A stretch of 64,000 nt of DNA from Frankia sp. AiPa1 (GCF_023243075.1 NZ_JALKFZ020000033.1:31564-95563); one strand, 5' to 3'; shown: positions 41,198 to 51,967, numbered from the stretch's first letter. Numbers and translations are program-made. Notes: generated by a model from the letters alone, not told the origin.

Positions 41198-42149
41198 GGG
41201 TCAGCCGCTCCGACCGGGCGCGCGAGACGCAGATCATCATCGTGGCGTTGCTGGCGCGTTCGGCGTCGCTGAGCACCGAGTCCCGATGGTCGACCTCGCC
41301 GTCGAGCACCGTCGTCTCGCAGCTCGCGCAGGTCCCCTCCCGGCACGAGGACGGGACGTCGACGCCGGCGCGGTCGAGCGCATCGAGCAGGGACTGATCG
41401 GCGCCTACCCGCACCGTCCGCCCGCCCGAGGCAGCGAGCACCACGTCGAAGGCACGGGCCGGCGTGGCGTCCCGGCCGGCGTCGGAACGCGGACGGAACC
41501 GTTCGAGGTGCAGGCTGCCGACACCGCGTCCGGCGAACGCCTTCTCGGTCGCCGTGAGCAGGCCCTCCGGTCCGCAGGCGTACAGCCGGGTGTCGGCGTC
41601 GAGCTCGGCGACGATGTCGGCGACGGGCAGCAGGCCGTGAGTGTCCTCCGGCAGGACGTGCACGCGGCCGCCATGTGCCGCGAGCTCGGGCAGGAAGGCC
41701 ATCCGCGCCCGGGAACGTCCGCCGTAGTAGAGCTGCCAGTCGGCGCCCTGGCGCTCCAGGGCGCGGATCATCGGCAGCAGCGGGGTGATGCCGATCCCGC
41801 CGGCCAGCAGCCGATACGTGCCGCCGGACACCAGCGGGAAATTATTTCTCGGTTCGCCGACAAACATTTTCGAACCGGCCACCACGCGTTCATGGATGTA
41901 ACGCGATCCGCCCCGGCCGTTTTCCTCCCGGAGCACCGCGAAGCGCCAGGTGCGCCGATCGCCGGGATCACCACACAACGAGTACTGGCGGATCTGGCCG
42001 TCGGGCAGACGGATATCGATGTGGGCGCCGGGTTCCCAGTGTTCCAGCGCCTCTCCGCGTGGATCCATCAGGGCTATGACCAGCACGTCCTGGGTGGCCA
42101 GGCTTGCCTCGTCCACCCGCAGGGCCGTCCAGCGAGATGCGGAAGTCAC
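41187..42149 (-). CDS. Phthalate dioxygenase reductase-type FMN/2Fe-2S reductase
   Basis: The 320-residue protein has three parts in order: a flavin domain (HIDIRLPDGQIRQYSLCGDP, with RxYSL for FMN), an NAD domain (GGIGITPLLPMIRAL, YACGPEGLL) and a C-terminal plant-type 2Fe-2S domain with SSCREGTCASCETTVLDG and a fourth Cys in MMICVSRA. This arrangement transfers electrons from NAD(P)H to oxygenases or P450s. It sits upstream of the FAD gene on the same strand and is the likely redox partner for the local P450s or an unlinked Rieske oxygenase. Confidence 0.9.
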   Translation of the reverse strand: MTSASRWTALRVDEASLATQDVLVIALMDPRGEALEHWEPGAHIDIRLPDGQIRQYSLCGDPGDRRTWRFAVLREENGRGGSRYIHERVVAGSKMFVGEPRNNFPLVSGGTYRLLAGGIGITPLLPMIRALERQGADWQLYYGGRSRARMAFLPELAAHGGRVHVLPEDTHGLLPVADIVAELDADTRLYACGPEGLLTATEKAFAGRGVGSLHLERFRPRSDAGRDATPARAFDVVLAASGGRTVRVGADQSLLDALDRAGVDVPSSCREGTCASCETTVLDGEVDHRDSVLSDAERASNATMMICVSRARSERLTLDL

Positions 42150-42331
42150 CAGTGGACGGTCTCACGCCCACCACCGCCCCCGCGCCGGTCAAATCCAAGG
42201 GTAATCATCCCATCGGAAAGCCCGATGGCCGGCCAGGAGAACAACGCGCACCGCAACAATGACCCAGATCGGGCCCGCAATGTTGTGGTTGTTCCTGACG
42301 ACGAACGATCCGGACAGCATGGGGAGAAGCG

Positions 42332-43639
42332 GTGGATGCCCTGACGGTGGATGCCTCGCCCTTGGATGCCCAGTCCTTGGACGCCGTCGACCTGGCGGAC
42401 CGGACGGCGCGGTTCGTTCACGACGTGGTCGTCCCGGTCGAGCGGGAGATCGTGGTGGAGGGCCGGCCGGTCACCGACGAGCTGCGCGGTGAGCTGGTCG
42501 CCGCGGCCCGGACCGCCGGCCTGTTCGGACCGCTCTCGCCGGTCGAGTACGGCGGTCTGGGCCTGGACGCCCGCGGGCAGGCGCATGTGCTGATGGCCGC
42601 CGGCGAGAGCCTCATCGGACCACTGGCGCTGCACTGCTGGGCGCCGGACGACGGCAACATCCCGATGCTGGCCGCCCTGGCCACCGACGACCAGCGCGGA
42701 CGGTACCTCGCGCCGCTGGCAGCCGGGGACGTGCGGTCGGCGTTCGCGATGGTGGAACCCGCGCCAGGCAGCGGCTCCGACCCGGCGATGCTGCGCACCG
42801 TCGCCACCCGGGCCGGGGGCGACTGGCTGATCAGCGGCGCCAAGCACTTCGTCACCGGCGCCGACGGCGCGGCGTTCACGATCGTCGCCGCCCGTACCGA
42901 CGCGGGCCCGACGATGTTCCTGGTCGACGCCGACAACCCGGGGATGCGGGTGGTGCGCCGGATGCCGACGCTGGACTTCACCAGCGCGCCGGGCGGCCAC
43001 TGCGAGGTGGTGCTCGACGACTGCCGGGTGTCCGGGGACGCGGTGCTCGGCACGGTCGGCGCGGGCATGGACTGTCTGCTCGCCCGGATGGCCCCGTCCC
43101 AGCTCACGTTCTGCATGAACTGGCTGGGCCTCGCGACCCGCGCGCACCGCATGTCCGCGGCGCACATCACCGGACGGTGGGCCTTCGGCGCCGCGATCGC
43201 CGAGCACGGGCTCGCCCAAGGCCTCGTCGCCGACAACGAGATCGACCTCGCCGCCGCGCGCGCGCTCGTCCACGCCACCGCGGCGATCCTCGACCAGCAG
43301 GGCGCGACGTCGTCCGCGGCCCGGCACGGCGCCGCCGTCACGAAGACGTTCGTCTCCGAGGCGGTGTGGCGGGTGCTCGACCGCGCGGTGCAGCTGTTCG
43401 GCGGCCTCGGGGTCTGCGAGGACCATCTGGTGGCCCGGTTCCTCGTCGAGGCGCGGGCGTTCCGCATCTACGAGGGTCCCTCGGAGGTGCTGCGCTCCTC
43501 GATCGCCCGCCGCGTGTTCCGTACGGCGACGGCATCCCCGATCTCAGTGTCCCGGACCTCAGCGTCCCCGGGCGACGGCGTCCGCAGCCGCCCAGGCGGA
43601 TCCGCCCCACGTCCCAGCACGGATGGGAGACAACCGTGA
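42332..43639 (+). CDS. Acyl-CoA dehydrogenase
   Basis: The 435-residue enzyme shows the acyl-CoA dehydrogenase domains: helical N-terminus, FAMVEPAPGSGSDPAML, GDWLISGAKHFVTGADGAAFTIVAAR, and a C-terminal part with VQLFGGLGVCEDHLVARFLVEARAFRIYEGPSEVLRSSIARR, a family signature with the FAD-stacking region. The GTG at 42332 with GGGGAGAAGC upstream is the likely start. The gene is divergent from the reductase. Its stop overlaps the thioesterase start (GTGA), so a fatty acid or cyclic acyl-CoA degradation unit is likely. Confidence 0.88.
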   Translation: MDALTVDASPLDAQSLDAVDLADRTARFVHDVVVPVEREIVVEGRPVTDELRGELVAAARTAGLFGPLSPVEYGGLGLDARGQAHVLMAAGESLIGPLALHCWAPDDGNIPMLAALATDDQRGRYLAPLAAGDVRSAFAMVEPAPGSGSDPAMLRTVATRAGGDWLISGAKHFVTGADGAAFTIVAARTDAGPTMFLVDADNPGMRVVRRMPTLDFTSAPGGHCEVVLDDCRVSGDAVLGTVGAGMDCLLARMAPSQLTFCMNWLGLATRAHRMSAAHITGRWAFGAAIAEHGLAQGLVADNEIDLAAARALVHATAAILDQQGATSSAARHGAAVTKTFVSEAVWRVLDRAVQLFGGLGVCEDHLVARFLVEARAFRIYEGPSEVLRSSIARRVFRTATASPISVSRTSASPGDGVRSRPGGSAPRPSTDGRQP

Positions 43640-44304
43640 GCAACACAACGGTCAGCAACACAACGGCCAGCGGCTCGACGGTCAGCGGCCCGACGGTCAG
43701 CGGCTCGACGGTCAGCGACACAGCCACAGCGACAGCGACGGCCGGCTCGACGGTCGGTGGCGCGGGCAGATCGGCGCCCGCGACCGGGTCGGCGTTCGCG
43801 GCCTTCGCGGAGCCTGGACGGTCCGGGCCGGACTTCGATCGGATCCGGGCGCTGATCAACGAACTGGTGCCGTTCAGCGCGCACCTCGGGATCGAGGTGA
43901 CCGAGATCGACGCGCGACACGCGACCGTCGAGATCCCCGACCGGGCCGAGCTGACCAACCAGATGGGTACCGTGCACGCCGGCGCGCAGTTCACCGCGGC
44001 GGACATCGCCGGGGCCTGTGCGTTCATCGGCGCGACCGCCAGCCGGATCGGCGAGGTCGCGTGGCTGGTCGTCCGGGACAGCTGGTCGTCGTTCCGGCGG
44101 CCCGCGCGGGGTCTGGTGCGCGCCGTCGCCTCCGTCGAGGAGCAGGGCGTGCGCCGGGTGCTGGCGGCCGGCCCCGGTGAACGGATCGAGCTCGACGGCA
44201 AGGCGGTGCTACACGACGCCACCGGCGCTCAGGTGGGTGTCTTCCGCTTCGCCTACGTCGCCGACATGCTTGCGGCCGGCGCGGCGGACGGATCCGTGTC
44301 ATGA
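43636..44304 (+). CDS. Hotdog-fold thioesterase, PaaI/DUF4442-like
   Basis: The 222-residue product has a Ser/Thr-rich N-terminus of about 50 residues encoded by 15-bp repeats (SNTTVSNTTASGSTVSG), then a hotdog domain: LVPFSAHLGIEVTEIDARHATVEIPD and LTNQMGTVHAGAQFTAADIAGA, the latter being the conserved active-site helix. It should hydrolyse acyl-CoA or similar thioesters. GTG at 43636 overlaps the upstream stop; the stop overlaps the hydrolase ATG. Confidence 0.78.
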   Translation: MSNTTVSNTTASGSTVSGPTVSGSTVSDTATATATAGSTVGGAGRSAPATGSAFAAFAEPGRSGPDFDRIRALINELVPFSAHLGIEVTEIDARHATVEIPDRAELTNQMGTVHAGAQFTAADIAGACAFIGATASRIGEVAWLVVRDSWSSFRRPARGLVRAVASVEEQGVRRVLAAGPGERIELDGKAVLHDATGAQVGVFRFAYVADMLAAGAADGSVS

Positions 44305-45290
44305 CCGACACGACGGCCTCAAGCACCACGACCTCAAACACCACGACCTCAAGCACCACGGCTGCCGGGGCGGCGCCGGCCACCGGCCGCGGTGGCGAGT
44401 TCGCCGCGCTGGAGGCGCTGCCGGTGGCGAGTGAGGGCGGCGTCGGTTTCGTGCTGCGGGTGCTCGCGGCTGACGACCCGGACGCGCCGGTCGTGCTGAT
44501 CCTGCCGGCCATGGCGATGAAGGCGAAGTTCTACCTGCCGCTCATGCGGGCGCTGCACGCGGCCGGGGTGTCGGTCGTGTCGACCGACCTGCGGGCCCAG
44601 GGCGAGTCGACGCCGGGACTGCACGACCAGCCGACGTTCGGCTACCGCGAGCTGGTCGAGGTCGACCTGGCCCGGATCGTCGCGGCCGTGCACGCCCGGT
44701 TCCCGGGCCAGCGGCCCTACCTGCTCGGCCACAGCCTCGGCGGGCAGCTCAGCCTGCTGTACGCCGCGGCCACCGCGGACCCGCACGGCCGGCCCGACGC
44801 GGGGCCCGGCGTCGCCGGGGTCTGCGTGATCGGGACGGGCTCGGTCTACTGGCGGGCGTTCGCGCCGCGGCGGTGGCTGTCGAGCTTTTACCAGAGCCAG
44901 ACGATCGGCGTGGTGGCGCGGGTGCGCGGCCACTGGCCGGGCGGCATGGTGATCGGCGGGGCGATGGCCGGTCGGGTGATGACGGACTGGGCCCGCCACG
45001 CCCGCTCCGGCCGTTACCGGCCGCACGGCAGCCGCCTCGACTACGACCGGCTGCTGGCCACACTCGACCTGCCGGTCCTGGTCATCTCGCTGGACGCGGA
45101 CCGGCTGGGGCCGAAACCGAACGTCGACTACCTGTGCGGGCGGATCCCGCGGGCGGCCTTGGCGCGCTGGCACGTCACGGCCGCCAGCGGCGTCGCGCAC
45201 CGTGATCATTTCGCCTGGATGAAGGACGTCGGGGTCATCGGACCGGCAGTGGCCGCCTGGGTCCGCGAGCGTCGCGTTCCGACCGCATAG
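44301..45290 (+). CDS. Alpha/beta-hydrolase
   Basis: The 329-residue protein begins with a Thr/Ser repeat (TASSTTTSNTTTSSTTA) from 15-bp DNA units. The hydrolase fold follows: VVLILPAMAMKAKFYLPLMRAL, STDLRAQGES and the nucleophile elbow GHSLGG near residue 145. The Asp of DADRLGPKP and the His of HRDHFAW near the end complete a likely triad. ATGA overlap couples it to the thioesterase. Probably a lipase/esterase in the same pathway; it is the last gene before a terminator. Confidence 0.8.
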   Translation: MTDTTASSTTTSNTTTSSTTAAGAAPATGRGGEFAALEALPVASEGGVGFVLRVLAADDPDAPVVLILPAMAMKAKFYLPLMRALHAAGVSVVSTDLRAQGESTPGLHDQPTFGYRELVEVDLARIVAAVHARFPGQRPYLLGHSLGGQLSLLYAAATADPHGRPDAGPGVAGVCVIGTGSVYWRAFAPRRWLSSFYQSQTIGVVARVRGHWPGGMVIGGAMAGRVMTDWARHARSGRYRPHGSRLDYDRLLATLDLPVLVISLDADRLGPKPNVDYLCGRIPRAALARWHVTAASGVAHRDHFAWMKDVGVIGPAVAAWVRERRVPTA

Positions 45291-45300
45291 CGCATCGGAG

Positions 45301-45323
45301 CCGGGGCCGGAAAGCGGCCCCGG
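45301..45323 (+). terminator. Hairpin after the hydrolase operon
   Basis: CCGGGGCCG (45301-45309) and CGGCCCCGG (45315-45323) pair perfectly around the loop GAAAG, ten bases after the hydrolase stop. Confidence 0.75.
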
Positions 45324-45388
45324 TCAGATCCTCTCGCGCCATTCAAAACACCTATCAGGGGCGGTCACGGACACTTTTGTCGTGGTCC

Positions 45389-45467
45389 GTTCACCGCCAG
45401 GACACCGTGTCCTGCTGAACTTCAGCTCGCACCGACATCGAAGTTCTCTGCAAGCACACCGAAGTTC
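45389..45467 (+). promoter_or_regulatory. PHO-box-like repeats and GAAGTTC repeats upstream of the uptake operon
   Basis: GTTCACCGCCA (45389-45399) is followed directly by GGACACCGTGT (45400-45410), two 11-bp units resembling the GTTCACC-type direct repeats bound by PhoP in actinobacteria. Farther down, GAACTTC (45417), GAAGTTC (45440) and GAAGTTC (45461) recur at 21-23 bp spacing. Both lie 90-170 bp before the ATPase start. The PHO assignment is by resemblance. Confidence 0.45.
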
Positions 45468-45559
45468 AGCTAGCACAGGGACCGGGCACCGTGTATTCAC
45501 CGGTGGCAAACACCGGGTCCGAGGCCGCTCCGCTACCGGCGGTCCGAGGGGGGAGACCA

Positions 45560-46783
<1,224 letters not shown>

Positions 46784-47039
46784 CCCTCGCCCGGCGGCAG
46801 CTTCGTCCCGCGCTCCTCCACGTTCCGTCTCTCCCCGCACTGTCCTGCCGCGCACGGCCTTTCCCGCACCGCCTTTTCCCGCACGGCGTTTCCGCGCTCT
46901 GCCTCTCCCCGCAGCCCGCTTTCCCTGTCGGCCATCGCGAGACAACCCTGGCCGCCGCACCACTCCGCTCATCCCGCCTCCGTCCCTCCGCGTCGCGCAC
47001 GCCCACCCGTCAAAGCTGGCACTGGGCCAAGGAGATCCC

Positions 47040-48437
47040 GTGAGAAAACCGTCTGCCCACAGATCACTGTCGTTGGTGACCCTGGCCGCGGCGACCGCCA
47101 TGTCCGTCCTGGCCGCCTGCGGCTCTCCCGGCGGCAGCGGGGACACCCACGCCGGTGCCTCCGCCAACCCGGTTCCCGAGCTCGGCAAGGACCAGAAGGT
47201 CTCGATCGTCTTCGAGAGCTACAACTACGGGCTCGCGGGAGCCTGGACCGACACCTTCAACGACCTGATCTCCACGTTCGAGAAGCAGCATCCGAACATC
47301 CACGTCGTGGCGCAGAAGCCGAAGGGCTCCAGCCCCAACCCGGCAGCCGACTCGATCTCCAGCGTGCAGAGCCAGGTCGCCGCGGGTGCCCCGCCGGACG
47401 TCGTCCAGGAGGGCTTCGGCGACCTGGACTTCACCGTCCACTCCCTGGGCGCGAAGGCGCTGGACGACCTGGTCGGCAAGGACGCCGTGCAGGCGAACTT
47501 CGACGGGCCGAAGTATCCCTTCGCCAAGACCGCGCGCACCCTCGGTGACCTCGGCGGCAAGACCTACGGCGTGCCGTTCGTCTTCTCGACGCCGGTCCTG
47601 TACTACAACGCGTCCCTGTTCACCGCGGCTGGCCTCGACCCGACCAAGCCGCCGACGACCTGGGACGAGGTGAAGGCCGACGCCCAGGCGATCGTGTCCA
47701 GGACCAAGAAGAGCGGCGTCTACCTCGACTGCCTGACGAAGGTCTCCAAGGACTGGTGCTTCCAGAGCCTCGTCCGCTCCAACGGCGGCCGCGTGATCTC
47801 CACCGACCGGACCCAGCTCACCTACGACCAGCCGGCAACCGTGCAGGTCGTGCAGCTGGCGCAGGGCCTGGTCAAGGACGGTCTGACGCCGGTGCTCGGC
47901 CAGAAGGACGGCTACACCAGCTTTGCCCGCGGTGACATGGGCATGCTGCTGGAAAGCAGCTCGCTGCAGGCCACCTTCCAGAAGGGCGCCAAGGGCGGCA
48001 AGTGGGACCTCAAGGCCGCGCCGCTGCCGAGTTTCGGCACCAAGCCGGCCATCCCGACCAACTCCGGCGCCGCACTGTTCGTGCTGGCCAAGGACGCGGC
48101 CAAGCAGCGCGCCTCCTGGGATCTGATCAAGTTCCTGACCAGCAACGAGGCCTACACCGAGATCTCCTCCAAGATCGGCTATCTGCCGCTGCGGACCGGG
48201 CTGGTCAACGACCCGGCCGGCCTGCAGGCCTGGGCCAAGGCGAACCCGCTGGTCCAGCCGAACCTCGACCAGCTCGACCGGCTGGAGCCGTGGGTGTCCT
48301 TCCCCGGCAACAACTACGTCCAGGTCCGCGACGGCATGATGAACGCCGTCGAGAAGTCCGTCTACCAGGGCGCGGACCCGGCATCGACCTTGACCGCCGC
48401 GGCCAGGCAGGGTGCCGCGCTGCTTCCGAAGGCCTGA
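47040..48437 (+). CDS. Sugar/glycerol-phosphate-type substrate-binding lipoprotein
   Basis: The 465-residue protein has a lipoprotein signal ending in MSVLAACGSPGG (Cys near residue 25) and the family 1 solute-binding fold: VSIVFESYNYGLAGAWTDTFNDLISTFEKQHPNIHVV, YGVPFVFSTPVLYYNASLFTAAGLD and NSGAALFVLAKDAAKQRASWDLIKFLTS. This class binds oligosaccharides or glycerol-3-phosphate compounds. AAGGAGATCCC precedes the GTG at 47040. The phosphodiesterase gene follows after five bases. Confidence 0.9.
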   Translation: MRKPSAHRSLSLVTLAAATAMSVLAACGSPGGSGDTHAGASANPVPELGKDQKVSIVFESYNYGLAGAWTDTFNDLISTFEKQHPNIHVVAQKPKGSSPNPAADSISSVQSQVAAGAPPDVVQEGFGDLDFTVHSLGAKALDDLVGKDAVQANFDGPKYPFAKTARTLGDLGGKTYGVPFVFSTPVLYYNASLFTAAGLDPTKPPTTWDEVKADAQAIVSRTKKSGVYLDCLTKVSKDWCFQSLVRSNGGRVISTDRTQLTYDQPATVQVVQLAQGLVKDGLTPVLGQKDGYTSFARGDMGMLLESSSLQATFQKGAKGGKWDLKAAPLPSFGTKPAIPTNSGAALFVLAKDAAKQRASWDLIKFLTSNEAYTEISSKIGYLPLRTGLVNDPAGLQAWAKANPLVQPNLDQLDRLEPWVSFPGNNYVQVRDGMMNAVEKSVYQGADPASTLTAAARQGAALLPKA

Positions 48438-48442
48438 TCCCG

Positions 48443-49444
48443 ATGACGACGACCGGACCGGCTGACCTGACCCTCATCCAGGTGAGCGACACCCATCTCG
48501 TCCCGAGCGGACAGCTCATCCACGGCCGGGTGGACACCTTCGCCCTCCTGGAAGCGGCCGCCGCGCGGCTGGCCGACTGGGCCGGTCCGGTCGCCGGGAT
48601 CCTGCTCACCGGAGATCTCGCCAACAACGGTGCGCCCGAGGCCTATCGGCGGCTGCGCGGCGTGATCGAGCCGCTGGCGCAGCGGCTGGGCGCCGCCGTC
48701 GTGTACGCCATGGGCAACCACGACGAACGGACGGCGTTCCGGGCCGAACTGCTGGACGGGGCCACCTCCCCGGGCGGTGGCATCCTGACCGGCGACTCCC
48801 TGACCAGCAACTCCCTGACCGGCGACTCCCTGACCGGCAGCTCCCCCGAGGACCCCTGCGACCAGGTCCACGACATCGACGGGCTGCGGATCATCGTGCT
48901 CGACTCCACGACGCCCGGTCGGCACGACGGCTGGCTGACCGACGCCCAGCTCGCCTGGCTCGCGGACCGACTCGACGAGCCGGCGCCCCGCGGCACGCTG
49001 ATCGTCGTCCACCATCCGCCGCTGCCCTCGCGCCTCCCGACGCTGCACCTGCTGCGGCTGCGCGCCGCCGAACGACTCGCCAAGGTCATCGACGGCACGG
49101 ACGTGCGGATGGTGCTCACCGGGCACGCCCACCACGCCGGTGCCGGATCGCTGGCCGGCATCCCCGTCTGGATCAGCCCGGCGCTGGCCTACCACGTCGA
49201 CACGCTGCCGCCGCGGGGACGCCATCGTGGTCTGCCGGTCGGCGGTTTCAGCCGCGTCGACCTCGTCGACGGGCAGGTGGTCGTGACCGCCATCCCGCTG
49301 GACGGGTCCGGCCTGGCCGCGGCCGGCCTGGACGGGGCCAGGCCGGCCGGGGCCGGCCAGGCCGCGGAGGTCTACAACCGCGACGCGCAGGAGATGCTCG
49401 ACTACGTCCGCAGCGCCACCCCGACCACGACTCCGGCGGAGTAG
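48443..49444 (+). CDS. Calcineurin-like metallophosphoesterase (GpdQ/CpdA type)
   Basis: The 333-residue enzyme has the full metallophosphoesterase motif set: QVSDTHL near residue 14, LLTGDLANNG, AMGNHDERTAF, IVVHHPPLPS and LTGHAHHAGAG. This group hydrolyses glycerophosphodiesters or cyclic nucleotides. An insertion made of 15-bp repeats (ILTGDSLTSNSLTGDSLTGS) sits between NHD and the later motifs. Its position inside an ABC uptake operon of the Ugp class favours glycerophosphodiester cleavage. No signal peptide is visible, so it acts after uptake. Confidence 0.85.
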   Translation: MTTTGPADLTLIQVSDTHLVPSGQLIHGRVDTFALLEAAAARLADWAGPVAGILLTGDLANNGAPEAYRRLRGVIEPLAQRLGAAVVYAMGNHDERTAFRAELLDGATSPGGGILTGDSLTSNSLTGDSLTGSSPEDPCDQVHDIDGLRIIVLDSTTPGRHDGWLTDAQLAWLADRLDEPAPRGTLIVVHHPPLPSRLPTLHLLRLRAAERLAKVIDGTDVRMVLTGHAHHAGAGSLAGIPVWISPALAYHVDTLPPRGRHRGLPVGGFSRVDLVDGQVVVTAIPLDGSGLAAAGLDGARPAGAGQAAEVYNRDAQEMLDYVRSATPTTTPAE

Positions 49445-49446
49445 CC

Positions 49447-50466
49447 GTGTTTGTCGAGATCACCGCGCCCACCGCACTACCCGCTCCGGCGTCGCCCCCC
49501 GACGCCGGAGCGGGTGTCTCCCCCGGCGGCCCTCGAGCCGACTCCGCTCGCTCCGGCCGGGGCCGCTCCCGCCGCTCGCCACGGCAGCTGGTGCGGCTCC
49601 TGGGCCGTGGCGTCGTTCCGTACCTCTACCTGGCGCCCGCCCTCGGCATGCTGGGGGTCTGGACGTACCGTCCGCTGGCCGAGACGGTGAACTACTCGTT
49701 CTTCTCCTGGAACCTCTCGCCGGACTCGCCGGCCACCCCGCAGGGCTGGCACAACTACCATCGGCTACTCACCGTGCCTGAGGTCGGCGGGGCGGTCTGG
49801 CGCACCTTCCTCATGATCGCCGGCCTACTGCCGTTCACGATCATCGTCCCGGTCGTCGTCGGACTGCTCACCGCCGAGGTGCGCGGTCGGGCGCGGACGG
49901 TGTACCAGGCGCTGATCTTCGCGCCGGTCCTGGTCGCGCCGGTGGCCAGCGCCGCGGTCTGGCAGTGGATGCTCTTCCCCGAGAACGGGGTCGTCGACCG
50001 GATCACCGGTCTGTCGACGAACTGGCTGCACGAGAAGACTCCCGCCCTGCTGTCCATCACCGGCATCGCCGGATGGCACCTGCTCGGCTTCGCCGTGCTG
50101 GTCGTCGCCGCCGGACTCGCCTCGATCAACGGCGACTACGCCGAGGCCGCCTCCGTCGACGGCGCGTCCCGGTGGCAGTCGATCCGCTGGCTGACCCTGC
50201 CCCTGCTCTCGCCGACGCTGGTGTTCCTGCTGCTGACCACCGTGTTGCTGGCCGGGCAGTGGACCTTCCCGCTGATCGACACCCTGACCCAGGGCGGCCC
50301 GGTGAACGCCACCACCAACGTCTACTACCTGCTGTGGGAGTACGGCTTCCAGAGCTTCGACGCCGGATTCGCCTCCGCCGCCGGAGTGGTGTTCTTCCTC
50401 GGCTTCGGAGTCGTGGCCGGCGTGCTCGTCCGGCTGTCCGACCGCCTCACCTTCCACGACAACTGA
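49447..50466 (+). CDS. ABC permease, UgpA/MalF type
   Basis: The 339-residue membrane protein has six hydrophobic segments after a Pro/Ala/Arg-rich N-terminus, and the EAA loop YAEAASVDGASRWQSIRWLTLPLLSPTLVFL near residue 235. The GTG start at 49447 lies two bases after the phosphodiesterase stop. Just past its stop codon, a 13-bp unit (CCACGACAACTGA) is repeated, so the gene end itself is part of a short tandem repeat. Confidence 0.9.
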   Translation: MFVEITAPTALPAPASPPDAGAGVSPGGPRADSARSGRGRSRRSPRQLVRLLGRGVVPYLYLAPALGMLGVWTYRPLAETVNYSFFSWNLSPDSPATPQGWHNYHRLLTVPEVGGAVWRTFLMIAGLLPFTIIVPVVVGLLTAEVRGRARTVYQALIFAPVLVAPVASAAVWQWMLFPENGVVDRITGLSTNWLHEKTPALLSITGIAGWHLLGFAVLVVAAGLASINGDYAEAASVDGASRWQSIRWLTLPLLSPTLVFLLLTTVLLAGQWTFPLIDTLTQGGPVNATTNVYYLLWEYGFQSFDAGFASAAGVVFFLGFGVVAGVLVRLSDRLTFHDN

Positions 50467-50577
50467 CCACGACAACTGACCACGACAGCTCATCGCGGCA
50501 CCTGAGCCGTACCGCGAGAGAACACCACGAGAACCGATCACGACGATCAACCAGGACGACGCACAGGAGGACGGCCC

Positions 50578-51561
50578 GTGGCTCTCGTCATCGAAACCCC
50601 GGCGGGCGGGCTGCCGGCCGGGAACCCGAGCGCGCCCGGCGACCCGGGCGGCCCGGTCACCAGCGAGAGAGCGGCCGGCGCGACCCTGGCCGAGGGCGCC
50701 CTGGCCGAGGCGGCACAGGCCGGCGGCGACGGACCGGACGTTCCCGGCGGCCGGTCGCGGACGATGACCATCGTCGGCCATGTCGCCCTGGCCCTGCTGG
50801 GAATCGTCTGCGTCTTCCCGATCTACTGGATGTACACGACGTCACTGCGCCGACCGCAGGACGTCTACAAGCTGACCGTCCTGCCCTGGCCGCTGTCGAC
50901 CAGCAGCTACTCCCAGGCTCTCGACCAGCTTGACCTGGCTCGCCTGATGCTGAACACCACCATCGTCGCCATACTGACAGCGGCGGGCCAGCTGCTGACC
51001 AGCCTGCTCGCCGCCTACGCCTTCGCCGTGTGGGGCTTCCCCGGCAAGCGGCTGCTCTACCTGGGCTTCGTCGGCACCTGGTTGGTGCCGTTCCAGGTGA
51101 CGATGCTGCCGAACTACGTGCTGCTGCACCAGCTCGGGCTACTCAACTCGCTGGCCGGGGTGATCGTGCCGAACGTCGTGTCGGCGCTCGGGGTGCTGCT
51201 CCTGCGCCAGCATCTCGACAGCTTCCCCAAGGAACTGCTGGAGGCGGCCCGCATCGACGGCCGCGGATCCTGGACGACTCTCTGGACGGTGGTGGTGCCG
51301 AACCTGCGCGCGGCCCTCACCGCGCTCGGCATCCTGCTGCTGGTCAACGCCTGGAACGAGTACTTCTGGCCGGCGATGGTCCTGCAGCGCGGACCGTCGG
51401 TGCTGCAGCTGGGTATCAACGGCTACCTGAACTCGGCCGAGGGCGACAACTGGGGCCCGCTGACCGCCGCTGCCGGCCTCGCCTGCCTGCCCATCTTCGC
51501 CCTCTACCTGGCCCTGCAACGCCACGTCATCAACGGCTTCGTCCGCTCCGGCCTGCGCTGA
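50578..51561 (+). CDS. ABC permease, UgpE/MalG type
   Basis: The 327-residue protein carries a 50-residue low-complexity N-terminus, then the MalG-type domain: PIYWMYTTSLRRPQDVYKL, a central region with ELLEAARIDGRGSWTTLWTVVVPNLRAALTAL (EAA loop) and a conserved C-terminal helix ending HVINGFVRSGLR. AGGAGG seven bases before the GTG is a strong ribosome site. It is the last gene of the uptake operon. Confidence 0.9.
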   Translation: MALVIETPAGGLPAGNPSAPGDPGGPVTSERAAGATLAEGALAEAAQAGGDGPDVPGGRSRTMTIVGHVALALLGIVCVFPIYWMYTTSLRRPQDVYKLTVLPWPLSTSSYSQALDQLDLARLMLNTTIVAILTAAGQLLTSLLAAYAFAVWGFPGKRLLYLGFVGTWLVPFQVTMLPNYVLLHQLGLLNSLAGVIVPNVVSALGVLLLRQHLDSFPKELLEAARIDGRGSWTTLWTVVVPNLRAALTALGILLLVNAWNEYFWPAMVLQRGPSVLQLGINGYLNSAEGDNWGPLTAAAGLACLPIFALYLALQRHVINGFVRSGLR

Positions 51562-51673
51562 CCGCGCCCGCGCCCGCGCGCTCGGCCTGATCACCGGAGC
51601 GATCGGGAAGCGGCTACCAATCGCGGCCCGGCCATATCTGCACCAGGCCCAGGCCCGGCTGTTGGTGCGCGGG

Positions 51674-51734
51674 GTGTCGCTTCTACCGGGTAAGGCGTCC
51701 CATTTGTCCCTTCGTAACCCTGTAGAAGCGACAC
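51674..51734. repeat. 61-bp palindromic element, copy A
   Basis: GTGTCGCTTCTAC (51674-51686) and GTAGAAGCGACAC (51722-51734) are exact 13-bp inverted repeats around 35 bp. The interior contains CCTTCGTAACCCTGTAG (51709-51725), whose reverse complement occurs in copy B at 55087-55103. The rest of the gene-free stretch 51562-51967 holds the 37-bp repeat below and no gene I can support. Confidence 0.8.
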
Positions 51735-51887
51735 GAAGGTATTCCGGGGCCGATCCGTCGCCACGCGCAGCGGCGGGGAGGGCGGTGGCGGGTCGGAGGT
51801 GGGGAGAGGGATTGCCGATCGTAATGCTACTGGAGCTGATGGTGACGGCGGGGGCATCGTGGGACAGCCCATCTGGTCCGGTGGGCA

Positions 51888-51924
51888 TCAGCGGTGGGCG
51901 CCGCGGGCGGCGACCGGCCAGCGG
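51888..51924 (+). repeat. 37-bp direct repeat, left copy
   Basis: The run beginning TCAGCGGTGGGCGCCGCGGG is identical to 52626-52662, which is the 3' end of the leftward aldolase-like gene. The copies bracket the toxin-antitoxin pair at a distance of 738 bp. Confidence 0.92.
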
Positions 51925-51967
51925 CCGGACTGTCGTTCATGTGAGAGCCTGTACTACGATCAGTCCC

